A program made the position numbers and the translations under genes. Below the pieces are notes generated by a model, which saw nothing but the letters and a program-made list of their open reading frames with translations, was not told where the DNA came from and did no database searches. DNA of 22,352 nt from JANWZL01 sp037445185 (lineage in GTDB: Bacteria > Pseudomonadota > Gammaproteobacteria > Burkholderiales > Thiobacillaceae): positions 1 through 22,352 of the forward strand of contig JBBIKZ010000031.1 in NCBI GenBank assembly GCA_037445185.1, read 5' to 3'. Positions 7,197-15,043 of this stretch are shown here, piece after piece (the stretch's first letter is position 1; every line of letters begins with the position of its first letter).

Positions 7197-8731
7197 GCCC
7201 GGCCCAGTGCCGCCCGCCAAGCGGCGCGCTCGTCGGGGTAGCGCGCGAGCGCCGCGGCGATCCGCTCGAGCTGCCCCGCGCGCCGCTCGGGCTCACTGAG
7301 CCGCTGCCATGGCCGCGCCTCAAGGCCGAAATTGCGCCTGAGTTCGTGCAGGAAATCCAACAAGGCCGTGCGTGCCGGCGCGAATGCCGCTTTCTCCCAC
7401 CAGTGGCCGGCCCCGCCCAGCAGGCCCAGCAGACGCTGCATGCGCTCGGCTATCGCCCGCTGCTGCGCCGCGTAGCGCGCGTTAAGACGCGCCTCGAGTG
7501 TCGTCAGCGTGTGCCGGATCTGCCCCTCGTCCGGTGGCGCTTCGGGGTACCCCAGTGCGGTGAGCGCCTCCACCGTGAACAAAAGCACATCGCCGTAATA
7601 CTGGCGTTCGAATTCCTCGCTCAGGTCCACCCCCTGCGGGGTGTCATGCACTCCTGGCCGGCATTCCGAGCGCCCCAAGCCGGCGAGGGTGCGGCCGTGC
7701 ATGAGTGGCAGGTCGACGCTCGCGAAACGCTCGCCGAGCGTGGCCTTGAGCAGGCGGCCGAGGGTGGGCCCGGCCATGCGCAGCCCAAGGGAGGCATAGG
7801 GGATGAACCAGGCGAGGGCGGACTCGGTGACGACGTAGTTGCCGGTGTAGACCGTGCGCGCCGGGGTGGGCGCCAGGGGCGCGCCGGGCACGAACCGGCT
7901 GCCGCGCGTGGGATGCACGCCATGGAAGAAACGCGTGAGCCCGGCCGCGAACTGCGCCAGACAGGCGGCATGGTCATGCGCCCCTGCCAGGGGGCAGCGG
8001 TAGGCGACCGACGCGGTGGGAGGGTAGCCGAAGAGGTCGGCCAGGTCATGATAGGCGGCACCATCCGCCTGGGCGGCGTCGCCGTGGTAGCGGCAGGGGG
8101 CATGCGGGTCGCGGCCGGCCAGGTCGGTGAGAAAGACCAGGATATCGTCGAGCAGGGTGGTGGCCATCACCGCCGGGGAGACCGGCGGGTCGCCCACGAC
8201 CTTGCCCGTCAGGACCTCAAGGGGCCGCTCGGCGAAGAGGCGGTCGAGGGTGTGCAGGTAGTCGGGTGTCAGCACGGTGTGCGCGCCCGGCGCCGCCGCC
8301 TCGAGCTCGAAGCGCTCGTCGCTGTCGACGAACCAGGCAAGCCGCGGGCAGCCGGCACGGGGCTGGCGGGCAAGCCACAGACTGGCCAGATTGCGGGCGA
8401 CGGAGGCGCCGAGGCGGCCGCCCGCCCCGGCCCCGCCCAGCACGCCGGTCAGCCGCGCCCGCAGCGGTGCGGGCAGCGCCTCCACCAGCGCGCGTTGCGC
8501 CGCGCGGTCGAGGTGGTCGGTGGTTAGCCCCGCCCGCGTCCGGGCCGCGGCCAGCGCCCGGTGCCGGGCGACCGCTTCCGGCTCGAGACTGTCGTCGACG
8601 ATGAGCACGCGCACCGCCGCGGCATAGGGGTGGCGTTCGAGCAGGCGCGCGAGACTGGCGAGGCAGGCGGTGAGCTGGCGTGGGCGGTCGGCCACCGGGA
8701 TGACGACGACGAAGTCGTGGCGGGGGGTCAT
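7193..8731 (-). CDS. GT2-like glycosyltransferase with long C-terminal extension
   Basis: The 512-residue product starts T-P-R-H-D-F-V-V-V-I-P-V-A-D-R-P, the beginning of a GT-A fold. R-V-L-I-V-D-D-S (41-48) follows, then W-F-V-D-S-D-E-R-F (133-141), where the D-S-D supplies the metal- and sugar-nucleotide-binding DxD. The C-terminal half, from about residue 250, contains Y-T-G-N-Y-V-V-T-E-S and an Arg/Leu-rich helical tail and was not matched to a known domain. No membrane segment is visible. It overlaps its upstream neighbour (ThDP enzyme) and its downstream neighbour (sulfotransferase) by 4 bp each (ATGA), so translational coupling is likely. The frame remains open upstream of 8731, but that region lies within the ThDP gene. 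The glycosyltransferase-like fold is reasonably supported; donor and acceptor are unknown. Confidence 0.8.
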   Translation of the reverse strand: MTPRHDFVVVIPVADRPRQLTACLASLARLLERHPYAAAVRVLIVDDSLEPEAVARHRALAAARTRAGLTTDHLDRAAQRALVEALPAPLRARLTGVLGGAGAGGRLGASVARNLASLWLARQPRAGCPRLAWFVDSDERFELEAAAPGAHTVLTPDYLHTLDRLFAERPLEVLTGKVVGDPPVSPAVMATTLLDDILVFLTDLAGRDPHAPCRYHGDAAQADGAAYHDLADLFGYPPTASVAYRCPLAGAHDHAACLAQFAAGLTRFFHGVHPTRGSRFVPGAPLAPTPARTVYTGNYVVTESALAWFIPYASLGLRMAGPTLGRLLKATLGERFASVDLPLMHGRTLAGLGRSECRPGVHDTPQGVDLSEEFERQYYGDVLLFTVEALTALGYPEAPPDEGQIRHTLTTLEARLNARYAAQQRAIAERMQRLLGLLGGAGHWWEKAAFAPARTALLDFLHELRRNFGLEARPWQRLSEPERRAGQLERIAAALARYPDERAAWRAALGRA

Positions 8732-10389
8732 CGCCGCGAGGAGTAGTTGGGGAAGAGGTCGCGCTCGAGTGTGACCTCGATCAGGTTGCTGCCGCCGACC
8801 AGGTCCAGGCCGTCGAACACCGCCTCGACATCGGCCTCGCTTGCCACCCGCCGGTAGGTCAGGCCGAAGGCGCGCGCGAGCAGCGCGTAGTCGGGGTTGA
8901 CGAAGTCGCAGCTGATATAGCGCTGCCGGTAGTGTTGGTACTGATTCTTGCGCACCAGGCCCATGGTGCCGTTGCTCAACAGCACGACGTTGAGCGGCAG
9001 GCCGTAATTCTTGGCGGTCATGAGCTCCATGCCGCACATCTGGAAACCGCCGTCGCCCAGGATGGCGAAGACGGCGGTCTGCCTGGGCAGGGTGAGCCGC
9101 GCGCCGATGGCGGCGGGGATGGCGTGCCCCAGGGCGGAGATGCCGGTGTTGGGGTAGTAGCGGTGGTTGCCGCCGACGCGATATAAGTTCTGCGCGAAGA
9201 TGATGTTGTCGTCGAACACTACTGTGTCGCGCGGCAGGCGCTGCGCCAGGGTGAGGAAGAAGTACCGCACGGTGGCGAAGCCCTCGCGGAACAGGGCATA
9301 GTCGCCGCGCTCGGCGGCACGGACGACCTCGACCCCTGCTGCCGGCGGCGTGGACGCAGATGGCCCTTGCGGCAGCAGGTCGAGCACGGCGGCGAGCACG
9401 GCGCGGATGTCGCCCTGGATCGCGAGCGCGGTGGGCAGGACCTTGCCGAGCTGGCGGGCATCGAGGTCCACCTGGACGATGCGCTTGCCCGCGATCAGGT
9501 CCTGGTCCCAGACATAGCTCGTGCGCTCGCCGAAACTGGCGCCGAGGACGAGGAGCAGATCGGCCTGGGCGACGATGTGGCGGTAGGCCTCGCCGCTGGA
9601 GGTCACGCCCAGGCTGCCGAGGGCGAACGGTGCCGACTCGTCCACCGCCCCCTTGGCCTTGAGGCTGGTGGCCACGGGGATGCCCAGGCGCTGCGCGAGC
9701 TGGGCGAGCTCGGCTTGGGCGCCGGCGCGCAGGCAGCCGTGGCCGGCGAGGATGACGGGGTGGCGCGCCTCCGTGAGCATCTGCGCCAGGCGGTGCACGG
9801 CCCGCCCGTCGGGCAGCCGGCTGGCGGGCCGTTCGAGGCGCAGCCGGTCGAGGAGGGCGGCGTCCACGCGCTCCTTCTGCACGTTGAAGGGCAGGGCGAG
9901 CAGGACCGGGCCGGGCGCTTCGTCAAGCAGGGCGCCGGCGGCCTGGTTGAGCACCGCCTCCAGGTAGTCGGTGCGCTCCACCTGCTTGCGGTAGCGGGTG
10001 AGGGCGCGGAAGAGCTCGGCCTGATCGACGCTGCCCCCCTCGCCCGAGCTCTCCTGCAGTCCGCCGCGGCCGAAGATGTAGGTGGCGGTCTCGCCGGTGA
10101 TGGCCAGCACCGGCAGACGGTCGGCATAGGCGTTGGCGATGCCGGTGACGAGGTTGGTGGCGCCGGGGCCGGCGGTGGCGATGCAGGCGCCGATACGGCC
10201 GCCGGCGCGGGCGTAGCCGCCGGCCATGAAGGCCGCCCCCTGCTCGTGCTTGGCCAGCACGGTGCGGATGCCCGTGTCGTACAGGGCGTCGTAGACCGGC
10301 AGGATGTGCGCGCCGGGCATGCCGAAGATCGCCTCGACGCCCAGGCGCTGCAGGAAACCGACGATGAGTTCGGCGACGCTGATCTGCAT
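8728..10389 (-). CDS. Thiamine diphosphate-dependent enzyme, acetolactate synthase-like
   Basis: This 553-residue protein has the three-domain layout of the acetolactate synthase/pyruvate oxidase superfamily. The N-terminal Pyr domain has the catalytic glutamate Glu49 in A-K-H-E-Q-G-A-A. A central Rossmann-like domain spans about 190-335. The C-terminal PP domain has the ThDP/Mg motif G-D-G (445-447) with its partner N473. The L-Q-E-x(6)-S-V-D-Q-A-E-L-F-R segment (111-128) resembles acetolactate synthase but with an expanded loop. No regulatory small subunit (ilvN-type) is adjacent, so a housekeeping role in branched-chain amino acid synthesis is unlikely. The start at 10389 (M-Q-I-S-V-A-E-L) matches the family; the frame extends upstream to 10461 without a better start. 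It is first in an operon with a glycosyltransferase and a sulfotransferase. The substrate (2-oxoacid decarboxylation or ligation) is unknown. Confidence 0.88.
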   Translation of the reverse strand: MQISVAELIVGFLQRLGVEAIFGMPGAHILPVYDALYDTGIRTVLAKHEQGAAFMAGGYARAGGRIGACIATAGPGATNLVTGIANAYADRLPVLAITGETATYIFGRGGLQESSGEGGSVDQAELFRALTRYRKQVERTDYLEAVLNQAAGALLDEAPGPVLLALPFNVQKERVDAALLDRLRLERPASRLPDGRAVHRLAQMLTEARHPVILAGHGCLRAGAQAELAQLAQRLGIPVATSLKAKGAVDESAPFALGSLGVTSSGEAYRHIVAQADLLLVLGASFGERTSYVWDQDLIAGKRIVQVDLDARQLGKVLPTALAIQGDIRAVLAAVLDLLPQGPSASTPPAAGVEVVRAAERGDYALFREGFATVRYFFLTLAQRLPRDTVVFDDNIIFAQNLYRVGGNHRYYPNTGISALGHAIPAAIGARLTLPRQTAVFAILGDGGFQMCGMELMTAKNYGLPLNVVLLSNGTMGLVRKNQYQHYRQRYISCDFVNPDYALLARAFGLTYRRVASEADVEAVFDGLDLVGGSNLIEVTLERDLFPNYSSRR

Positions 10390-10690
10390 GAGTGGTTCGA
10401 CCGGAGGGGCGGGGCGAGCGCTTGAAGCACGCACGGACCGGGAGTGCGGATTTGAGCACAACAGGGCGGTCGGCGGAAACCGGGTCTGCCGCGCATGCGC
10501 CGCACCGGCGGCTGCCTGGGATCGGTCGATGACCGGGGGCGAGCTTGGATTTCACCGGTTTTTGTTAGCATCGGCCCCTTCCCATCCTCGGCTCGGAGAC
10601 CTACGACATGGCCCCTGACAGCATGCGATACGCCTGCGCAAGCCAACCAGGCATTGTACCGGCCGGCGGCCCGACCCGCGAGCCCAGACC
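10390..10690. other. Divergent intergenic region between the ThDP operon and the exported-protein gene
   Basis: This 301-bp gap holds the starts of two divergent transcription units. An AT-richer patch lies around 10543-10570 (containing GGTTTTTGTTAGCAT), where promoters are most likely, but no convincing hexamer pair was found on either strand. A short ORF (10608-10694) occupies the right part. Nothing else was recognised. Confidence 0.4.
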
Positions 10691-10694
10691 ATGA
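10608..10694 (+). CDS. Possible 28-codon upstream ORF coupled to the next gene
   Basis: ATG at 10608 is preceded by GGAG (10595-10598), nine bases upstream. The frame runs 28 codons and stops with the TGA that overlaps the ATG of the next gene (ATGA, start 10691). The next gene has only a weak ribosome-binding site of its own, so translation of this leader could recruit ribosomes to it. The peptide (starting M-A-P-D-S-M-R-Y-A-C) resembles nothing known. It could be chance. Confidence 0.3.
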   Translation: MAPDSMRYACASQPGIVPAGGPTREPRP

Positions 10695-11416
10695 AAAACC
10701 CCGCCTGCGCCCCCGCCTACCGTCATGCAGGAGCGTGCCTGCACGCCCTGCTGCTCGTCCTGGCCGCCTACAGCCTGCCGGCCCAGGCCGGGCGGCCCCT
10801 GGCGACCGACGATGCCGCCATCGTCGAGCCCGGTGCCTGTCAGCTCGAGGCCTGGAGCGAACACGGTCGCGATCATCGCGCCGTTTGGCTCAACCCGGCC
10901 TGCAATCCCCTCGGCCGCAGCGAGTTCGCCTTCGGCGGCGCGCGGCTCCGACCGGACGGGGCGCCGGCGTCTACGCTCCATGCCTGGCAGATCAAACGCA
11001 TGCTGCGTGACTACGACCATGCCCAGGCCGGTCTCGCCCTCGCCCTGGGCGGGCGGCAGCACGACGGCACGCACGAACACGTGCTCAACGGCATCGCCAC
11101 CTTCCCCCTGGGGAATGAAGCCCACCTCGTGCACGTCAATCTGGGGGGGCTGCGCACACGCGCGGCGGGGAGCCGCCAGGTCCGCGCCACCTGGGGCCTG
11201 GCCTACGACACCGAGGTTGCGGCCGCCACACGCCTGTCGCTGGAGAGCTTTGGCACCTCCGGCGAGCGGCCCGGCTGGCAGCTCGGTGTGCGCCATGAGT
11301 TCCTGTCCGGCCACCTGCAGCTCGACGCCAGCGTGGGCGGCACCTTCGGGCGCTGGTCGGAGACGCGCCACTACAGCCTCGGTCTGGTGCTCGTGAGCCC
11401 CGCGAGCTCGGACTGA
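10691..11416 (+). CDS. Exported protein, probable outer-membrane beta-barrel
   Basis: This 241-residue protein has an N-terminal signal peptide: a basic/neutral start, a hydrophobic core A-L-L-L-V-L-A-A-Y, and a cleavage site after A-Q-A at residue 33. The mature part opens G-R-P-L-A-T-D-D-A, then C-Q-L-E-A-W and C-N-P-L-G. It consists of alternating polar and hydrophobic stretches with aromatic ends, ending in strands such as H-Y-S-L-G-L-V-L-V, which suits an outer-membrane barrel. Two cysteines (in C-Q-L-E and C-N-P) could pair. From memory, similar exported proteins beginning R-P-L-x-T-D-D-A are common in beta-proteobacteria without a known function. It is alone in its direction until the nfeD-like gene 147 bp downstream. 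Confidence 0.75.
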   Translation: MKNPACAPAYRHAGACLHALLLVLAAYSLPAQAGRPLATDDAAIVEPGACQLEAWSEHGRDHRAVWLNPACNPLGRSEFAFGGARLRPDGAPASTLHAWQIKRMLRDYDHAQAGLALALGGRQHDGTHEHVLNGIATFPLGNEAHLVHVNLGGLRTRAAGSRQVRATWGLAYDTEVAAATRLSLESFGTSGERPGWQLGVRHEFLSGHLQLDASVGGTFGRWSETRHYSLGLVLVSPASSD

Positions 11417-11563
11417 ACGGTGTGGCCGCGGCCGGTTCCGGAGGGTGGCTGCCTTGCTCGCGGGCGGGACTGCGTGCCCGCGCGCGCCGGCCGGGCGGCG
11501 CGCACACGTCACAAGAGCGGACTAGAATGGAAAGGACTACGCACGCTTGCCCGACCCCACACC

Positions 11564-12937
11564 ATGCCCCAACGCCTGTTGCTGATCCTTTTTCTGCTGC
11601 TGCCGATCTGGGCCGCCCAGGCCCGGCCTGTGACGCTGCTCACGGTGCAGGGGGCGATCGGCCCGGCCAGTGCCGACTACGTCATCCGCGGCCTCAAACG
11701 CGCCGCCGAGGACGGGGCCCAGCTCGCGGTGATCAAGCTCGACACGTCGGGCGGGCTCGACACCTCCATGCGCGAGATCATCCAGGCCATCCTCGCCTCG
11801 CCGGTGCCGGTGGCCACCTTCGTCTATCCGCAGGGCGCGCGCGCGGCCAGCGCCGGCACCTACATCCTCTATGCCAGCCACATCGCCGCCATGGCGCCGG
11901 CCACCAACCTCGGGGCGGCAACCCCGGTGGCCATCGGCATCGGCGGGCCGCAGCCCGGCCAGGACAAACCCGCACCCGAGGCCGACAAGGACAAGGCCGC
12001 CGACGGCAAGGGCGAGAAGGCCGACGGGGCGCCGGCCGGCGATGCCCTCACCCGCAAGCAGGTGCACGACGCCGCCGCCTACATCCGCAGCCTGGCCGAA
12101 CTGCGGGGGCGCAACGTGGCCTGGGCGGAGCGGGCGGTGCGCGAGGCGGTGAGCCTGTCGGCGGAGCAGGCCCTGAAGGAGCGGGTGATCGACCTCGTCG
12201 CCGAGGATGTCGCCGACCTGCTCACCAAGCTCGACGGGCGCCGGGTCAGGACGGCGCAGGGCGAGGTGACGCTGGCCACCCGGGGGGTGAGCCCCACCGC
12301 GCTCGAGCCGGACTGGCGCAGTCGCCTGCTGGCGGTGATCGGCGACCCGAGCATCGCCTACATCCTGATGCTGATCGGCATCTACGGCCTGATCTACGAG
12401 TTCGCCAACCCGGGCTTCGGCGTGCCGGGTGTGATCGGCGCCATCAGCCTGCTCATGGCCCTGTTCGCGCTCAACATGTTGCCGGTGGACTATGCCGGCC
12501 TCGCCCTCATCTTCATCGGCATCGCCTTCATGGTCGCCGAGGTCTTCATGCCCAGCTTCGGCATCCTCGGCCTGGGCGGGCTCATCGCCTTCGTGGTGGG
12601 CTCGGTCATGCTGATCGACACCGACGTGCCGGGCTATGGGCTACCCTGGGGCATCATCCTCGCGTTCACCGCCAGCACCGCGCTGTTCATGTTCTTCGTC
12701 GTCGGCATGGCGGTCAAGGCGCGTCGCCGCCCTGTGGCCACGGGGGCCGAGGAACTGGTGGGCGCCGAGGGCCAGGTGCTGGAGGACTGCGCGACCGAGG
12801 GCTGGGCGCGCGTCCATGGCGAGACCTGGCGCATCCGCTGCCCCCGCCCCCTCGGCCGCGGCGCGCGCTTCAGGGTCAAACGCGTCGATGGCCTGACCCT
12901 GGAGGTGGAACCCCTGCAGGAATCTGCAAAACAATAG
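11564..12937 (+). CDS. Long-form NfeD, membrane-bound ClpP-class serine protease
   Basis: This 457-residue protein has a signal peptide (1-20, ending A-Q-A). It is followed by a ClpP/crotonase-fold protease domain with the nucleophile Ser96 in R-A-A-S-A-G-T-Y and the general-base Lys165 in L-T-R-K-Q-V, the Ser-Lys dyad known from archaeal PH1510. Between them lies a charged, low-complexity insert (about 130-160) rich in Lys, Asp and Ala. Four or five membrane segments span about 262-382, and a C-terminal NfeD OB-fold domain covers about 392-452. Family members cleave the hydrophobic C-terminus of the partner stomatin. The gene for that partner (slipin) lies 39 bp downstream. The ATG at 11564 lacks a clear Shine-Dalgarno but gives a proper signal peptide; the frame is open further upstream without one. 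It is probably involved in membrane quality control. Confidence 0.93.
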   Translation: MPQRLLLILFLLLPIWAAQARPVTLLTVQGAIGPASADYVIRGLKRAAEDGAQLAVIKLDTSGGLDTSMREIIQAILASPVPVATFVYPQGARAASAGTYILYASHIAAMAPATNLGAATPVAIGIGGPQPGQDKPAPEADKDKAADGKGEKADGAPAGDALTRKQVHDAAAYIRSLAELRGRNVAWAERAVREAVSLSAEQALKERVIDLVAEDVADLLTKLDGRRVRTAQGEVTLATRGVSPTALEPDWRSRLLAVIGDPSIAYILMLIGIYGLIYEFANPGFGVPGVIGAISLLMALFALNMLPVDYAGLALIFIGIAFMVAEVFMPSFGILGLGGLIAFVVGSVMLIDTDVPGYGLPWGIILAFTASTALFMFFVVGMAVKARRRPVATGAEELVGAEGQVLEDCATEGWARVHGETWRIRCPRPLGRGARFRVKRVDGLTLEVEPLQESAKQ

Positions 12938-12976
12938 TGTTATTCTCGACTCACCGACAACGGGAAGGAGACGGAC

Positions 12977-13741
12977 ATGTTCGATTTCGGCGGCCTGGGC
13001 TTCCTGCTCATCCTGCTCTTCCTCATCTTCGCCTCGCTGCGCATCCTGCGCGAGTACGAGCGGGGCGTCATCTTCATGCTGGGCCGGTTCTGGAAGGTCA
13101 AGGGGCCCGGCCTCATCCTGGTCATTCCCGGCATCCAGCAGATGGTCAAGGTGGACCTGCGTATCATCGTCCTGGACGTGCCCACCCAGGACGTGATCTC
13201 GCGCGATAACGTCTCGGTCAAGGTCAACGCCGTGGTCTATTTCCGTGTGGTCGATCCGGCCAAGGCCATCCTGCAGGTGGAGGACTACATGTCCGCCACC
13301 AGCCAGCTCTCCCAGACCACCCTGCGCGCGGTGCTGGGCAAGCACGAACTGGACGAGATGCTGGCCGAGCGGGAACGGCTCAACCTCGACATCCAGCAGG
13401 TGCTGGACAGCCAGACCGACGCCTGGGGCATCAAGGTTTCCAACGTGGAGATCAAGCACGTCGATCTCGACGAATCCATGGTCCGCGCCATCGCCAAGCA
13501 GGCCGAGGCCGAGCGCGAGCGGCGCGCCAAGGTGATCCACGCCGAGGGCGAGCTGCAGGCGGCGGAGAAGCTCATCGCCGCGGCCGATATGCTGGCCAGG
13601 AACCCGCAGGCCATGCAGCTCAGATACCTGCAGACCCTGACCACCATCGCCACGGATCGGTCCAACACCATCGTCTTTCCCATGCCCGGCGATATGATGA
13701 GCCTCTTCAAGGGCGGCCAGGGCGGCGGGGAGAGGACCTGA
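12977..13741 (+). CDS. Slipin (stomatin/prohibitin family, SPFH domain)
   Basis: This 254-residue protein has one N-terminal membrane segment (about 5-22). The SPFH core begins R-E-Y-E-R-G-V-I-F-M-L-G-R-F and includes P-T-Q-D-V-I-S-R-D-N-V-S-V and an A-V-V-Y-F-R-V-V stretch. The coiled-coil region has the signature Q-A-E-A-E-R-E-R-R-A-K. The C-terminus carries a short hydrophobic N-T-I-V-F-P-M-P segment, the usual cleavage target of the NfeD partner. AAGGAG at 12964-12969 fixes the ATG at 12977. Slipins oligomerise at the membrane and organise it. The nfeD-slipin gene pair is widely conserved, so the two products very probably work together here. Confidence 0.95.
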   Translation: MFDFGGLGFLLILLFLIFASLRILREYERGVIFMLGRFWKVKGPGLILVIPGIQQMVKVDLRIIVLDVPTQDVISRDNVSVKVNAVVYFRVVDPAKAILQVEDYMSATSQLSQTTLRAVLGKHELDEMLAERERLNLDIQQVLDSQTDAWGIKVSNVEIKHVDLDESMVRAIAKQAEAERERRAKVIHAEGELQAAEKLIAAADMLARNPQAMQLRYLQTLTTIATDRSNTIVFPMPGDMMSLFKGGQGGGERT

Positions 13742-13791
13742 TGCGCCGTTCGCATTGCCCACCCGCCGCTATCGCAAGGACATGACGAGAG

Positions 13792-14406
13792 ATGAGCGAA
13801 CTTCTCGAGGAAGAACGACCGCAGCCGCAAAAGCGCCATCCGCTCGCCCTGCTGCAGGAGACCAGGCTTCCCCTGTGGGTGAGCCTGCTGCTCGCCCTGC
13901 TGCTGGTGATGGTCTTCGTCTGGGCGCGCGTCGCCATAGGCGCGGCCGAGGACCGCCTGGAGCGCGAGCGTGCGGCGCTGACCCGTGACTTCGCGTCGGA
14001 CAGGGCCGCGCTGCTCGCCCGCATGCAGGACTTCACCGCCCGCCAGGACGACACCTCGCAGCGCCGCTTCGGCATGGCGCTGGGCTGGGCGGTGCGCGGG
14101 GAGCTGATCCGCAACAACCTGGACCAGGTCGATCAGTTCTTCAACGCGCTGGTGCGGATGGAGGGGGTCGAGCGGGTGGTGCTGGCCGGCCCGAACGGCA
14201 AGCTGCTGCTCTCGAGCGACAAGCGCTACCAGGGCGGCGACTTCGCCGCCCTCTATCCCGCTGCGCTGCTCGACGCGCCCCAGGTGGACGTCCTGCCGGG
14301 CGCCGAGGGCAAAAAAAGGGTGGTCATCCCCGTGATGGGGCTCACGGCCAGGCTGGGCACGGTGGTCATGGATTATGCGCCGATCCCGGCGCCGACCGCG
14401 CCCTGA
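13792..14406 (+). CDS. Single-pass membrane protein of unknown function
   Basis: The 204-residue product has a cytoplasmic Pro/Glu/Lys-rich N-terminus and one strong membrane helix at about 27-46. An Arg/Glu/Ala-rich helix (50-90) likely to form a coiled coil follows. Then comes an alpha/beta domain with V-V-L-A-G-P-N-G-K-L-L-L-S-S-D (about 125-140), which recalls the strands of PAS- or Cache-type extracytoplasmic sensor domains. No kinase, GGDEF or HAMP output domain follows. It starts 50 bp after the slipin stop, on the same strand, so it may be the third gene of the nfeD-slipin unit. Sensor or scaffold roles are possible. Not recognised as a named family. Confidence 0.75.
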   Translation: MSELLEEERPQPQKRHPLALLQETRLPLWVSLLLALLLVMVFVWARVAIGAAEDRLERERAALTRDFASDRAALLARMQDFTARQDDTSQRRFGMALGWAVRGELIRNNLDQVDQFFNALVRMEGVERVVLAGPNGKLLLSSDKRYQGGDFAALYPAALLDAPQVDVLPGAEGKKRVVIPVMGLTARLGTVVMDYAPIPAPTAP

Positions 14407-14412
14407 GGCCGG

Positions 14413-14811
14413 TCATACCGGCATCTCCCGCCCATCGTTGAGCCGCAGCCAACCCCGCACCACCCGGTAGAGCACCCAGACGCCGGCGATGATGATCAGA
14501 CCGAGCGCCACGGGGATGCCGATGAGGGTGAGCATCAGCAGCAGGCTGACCAGCAGCCACAGGGCAGCGTACCAGAAGGTGCGGATCTGCCAGCGGAAAT
14601 GGGACTCCAGCCAGGTTCCGCGAGCCTCCCTCCGCTTCACGTAATTGAGGATGATGGCGATGAGGGAGGGCCAGCCGGTGATGAAGGCCGTCACGACGAA
14701 GGCCGGCGTCATCAGGCCGCTCACCACGGTGAGGGCGTGCAGGGCATAGATCACGTGGCTCAGGGTGACCAACCCCGCCGGTGCGGGGCTGGTCTGGGTC
14801 GGGAGGGTCAT
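14413..14811 (-). CDS. DUF4870-like small integral membrane protein
   Basis: The 132-residue product has three to four hydrophobic segments (about 18-46, 50-58, 80-97 and 100-118) and a conserved-looking linker H-F-R-W-Q-I-R-T-F-W (71-80). That layout, and the linker motif of His, Gln and aromatic residues before a helix, match the DUF4870 family of Tim44/TrbC-neighbour-type small membrane proteins of unknown function. The gene stands alone on the minus strand, convergent with the 13792 gene and divergent from the 15044 gene. The stop codon lies within a short hairpin (GCCGGT/ACCGGC, 14408-14422) at the convergence point. The upstream region contains no minus-strand promoter I could support. 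Confidence 0.8.
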   Translation of the reverse strand: MTLPTQTSPAPAGLVTLSHVIYALHALTVVSGLMTPAFVVTAFITGWPSLIAIILNYVKRREARGTWLESHFRWQIRTFWYAALWLLVSLLLMLTLIGIPVALGLIIIAGVWVLYRVVRGWLRLNDGREMPV

Positions 14812-14852
14812 GGGGTCGATCTCGGCGCTTTGCGGCCAGTATTGTGCTGGGA

Positions 14853-14881
14853 TTACATTGACTAGTCTTTTCGGCTATAAA
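14853..14881 (+). promoter_or_regulatory. Probable sigma70 promoter of the 15044 gene
   Basis: TTACAT (14853-14858) and TATAAA (14876-14881) are separated by exactly 17 bp in an AT-rich patch. Transcription would start near 14888, giving a leader of about 155 nt before the ATG at 15044. Confidence 0.6.
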
Positions 14882-14933
14882 ACAAGTACCTGTATACGGT
14901 TCGGCTGACGGTCACCGCACAGGGCGGTAGGGT

Positions 14934-14992
14934 GTTGTTGTACGTTGCGGGTGTCGGGCTCAAGCTCGGGCAACGCAAGCCGCGCGAACAAC
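14934..14992 (+). other. Nested stem-loop in the 15044 leader
   Basis: GTTGTT (14934-14939) pairs with AACAAC (14987-14992), enclosing TTGCG (14945-14949) with CGCAA (14974-14978). A competing pairing, CGTTG (14943-14947) with CAACG (14971-14975), uses overlapping bases, so two conformations are possible. No known riboswitch consensus was recognised. Confidence 0.35.
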
Positions 14993-15043
14993 GCAGATGC
15001 TGGAAAAGTTCCCAAGGGGGACAGGATACTCAGGAGACAGGCC

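Noticed and set aside
11422..13209. Alternative plus-strand frame of about 595 codons overlapping the nfeD-slipin genes
   Set aside because: Arg/Gly/His-rich composition typical of an out-of-frame reading; it crosses two well-supported genes.
14408..14422. Short hairpin GCCGGT/ACCGGC at the convergent gene ends as a bidirectional terminator
   Set aside because: Only 6 bp with a 3-nt loop and no T-run on either side; not enough to call a terminator.
14888..15043. Known c-di-GMP (GEMM) or other riboswitch in the 15044 leader
   Set aside because: Some CGCAA-type fragments recall GEMM, but the conserved core blocks and their order are absent.
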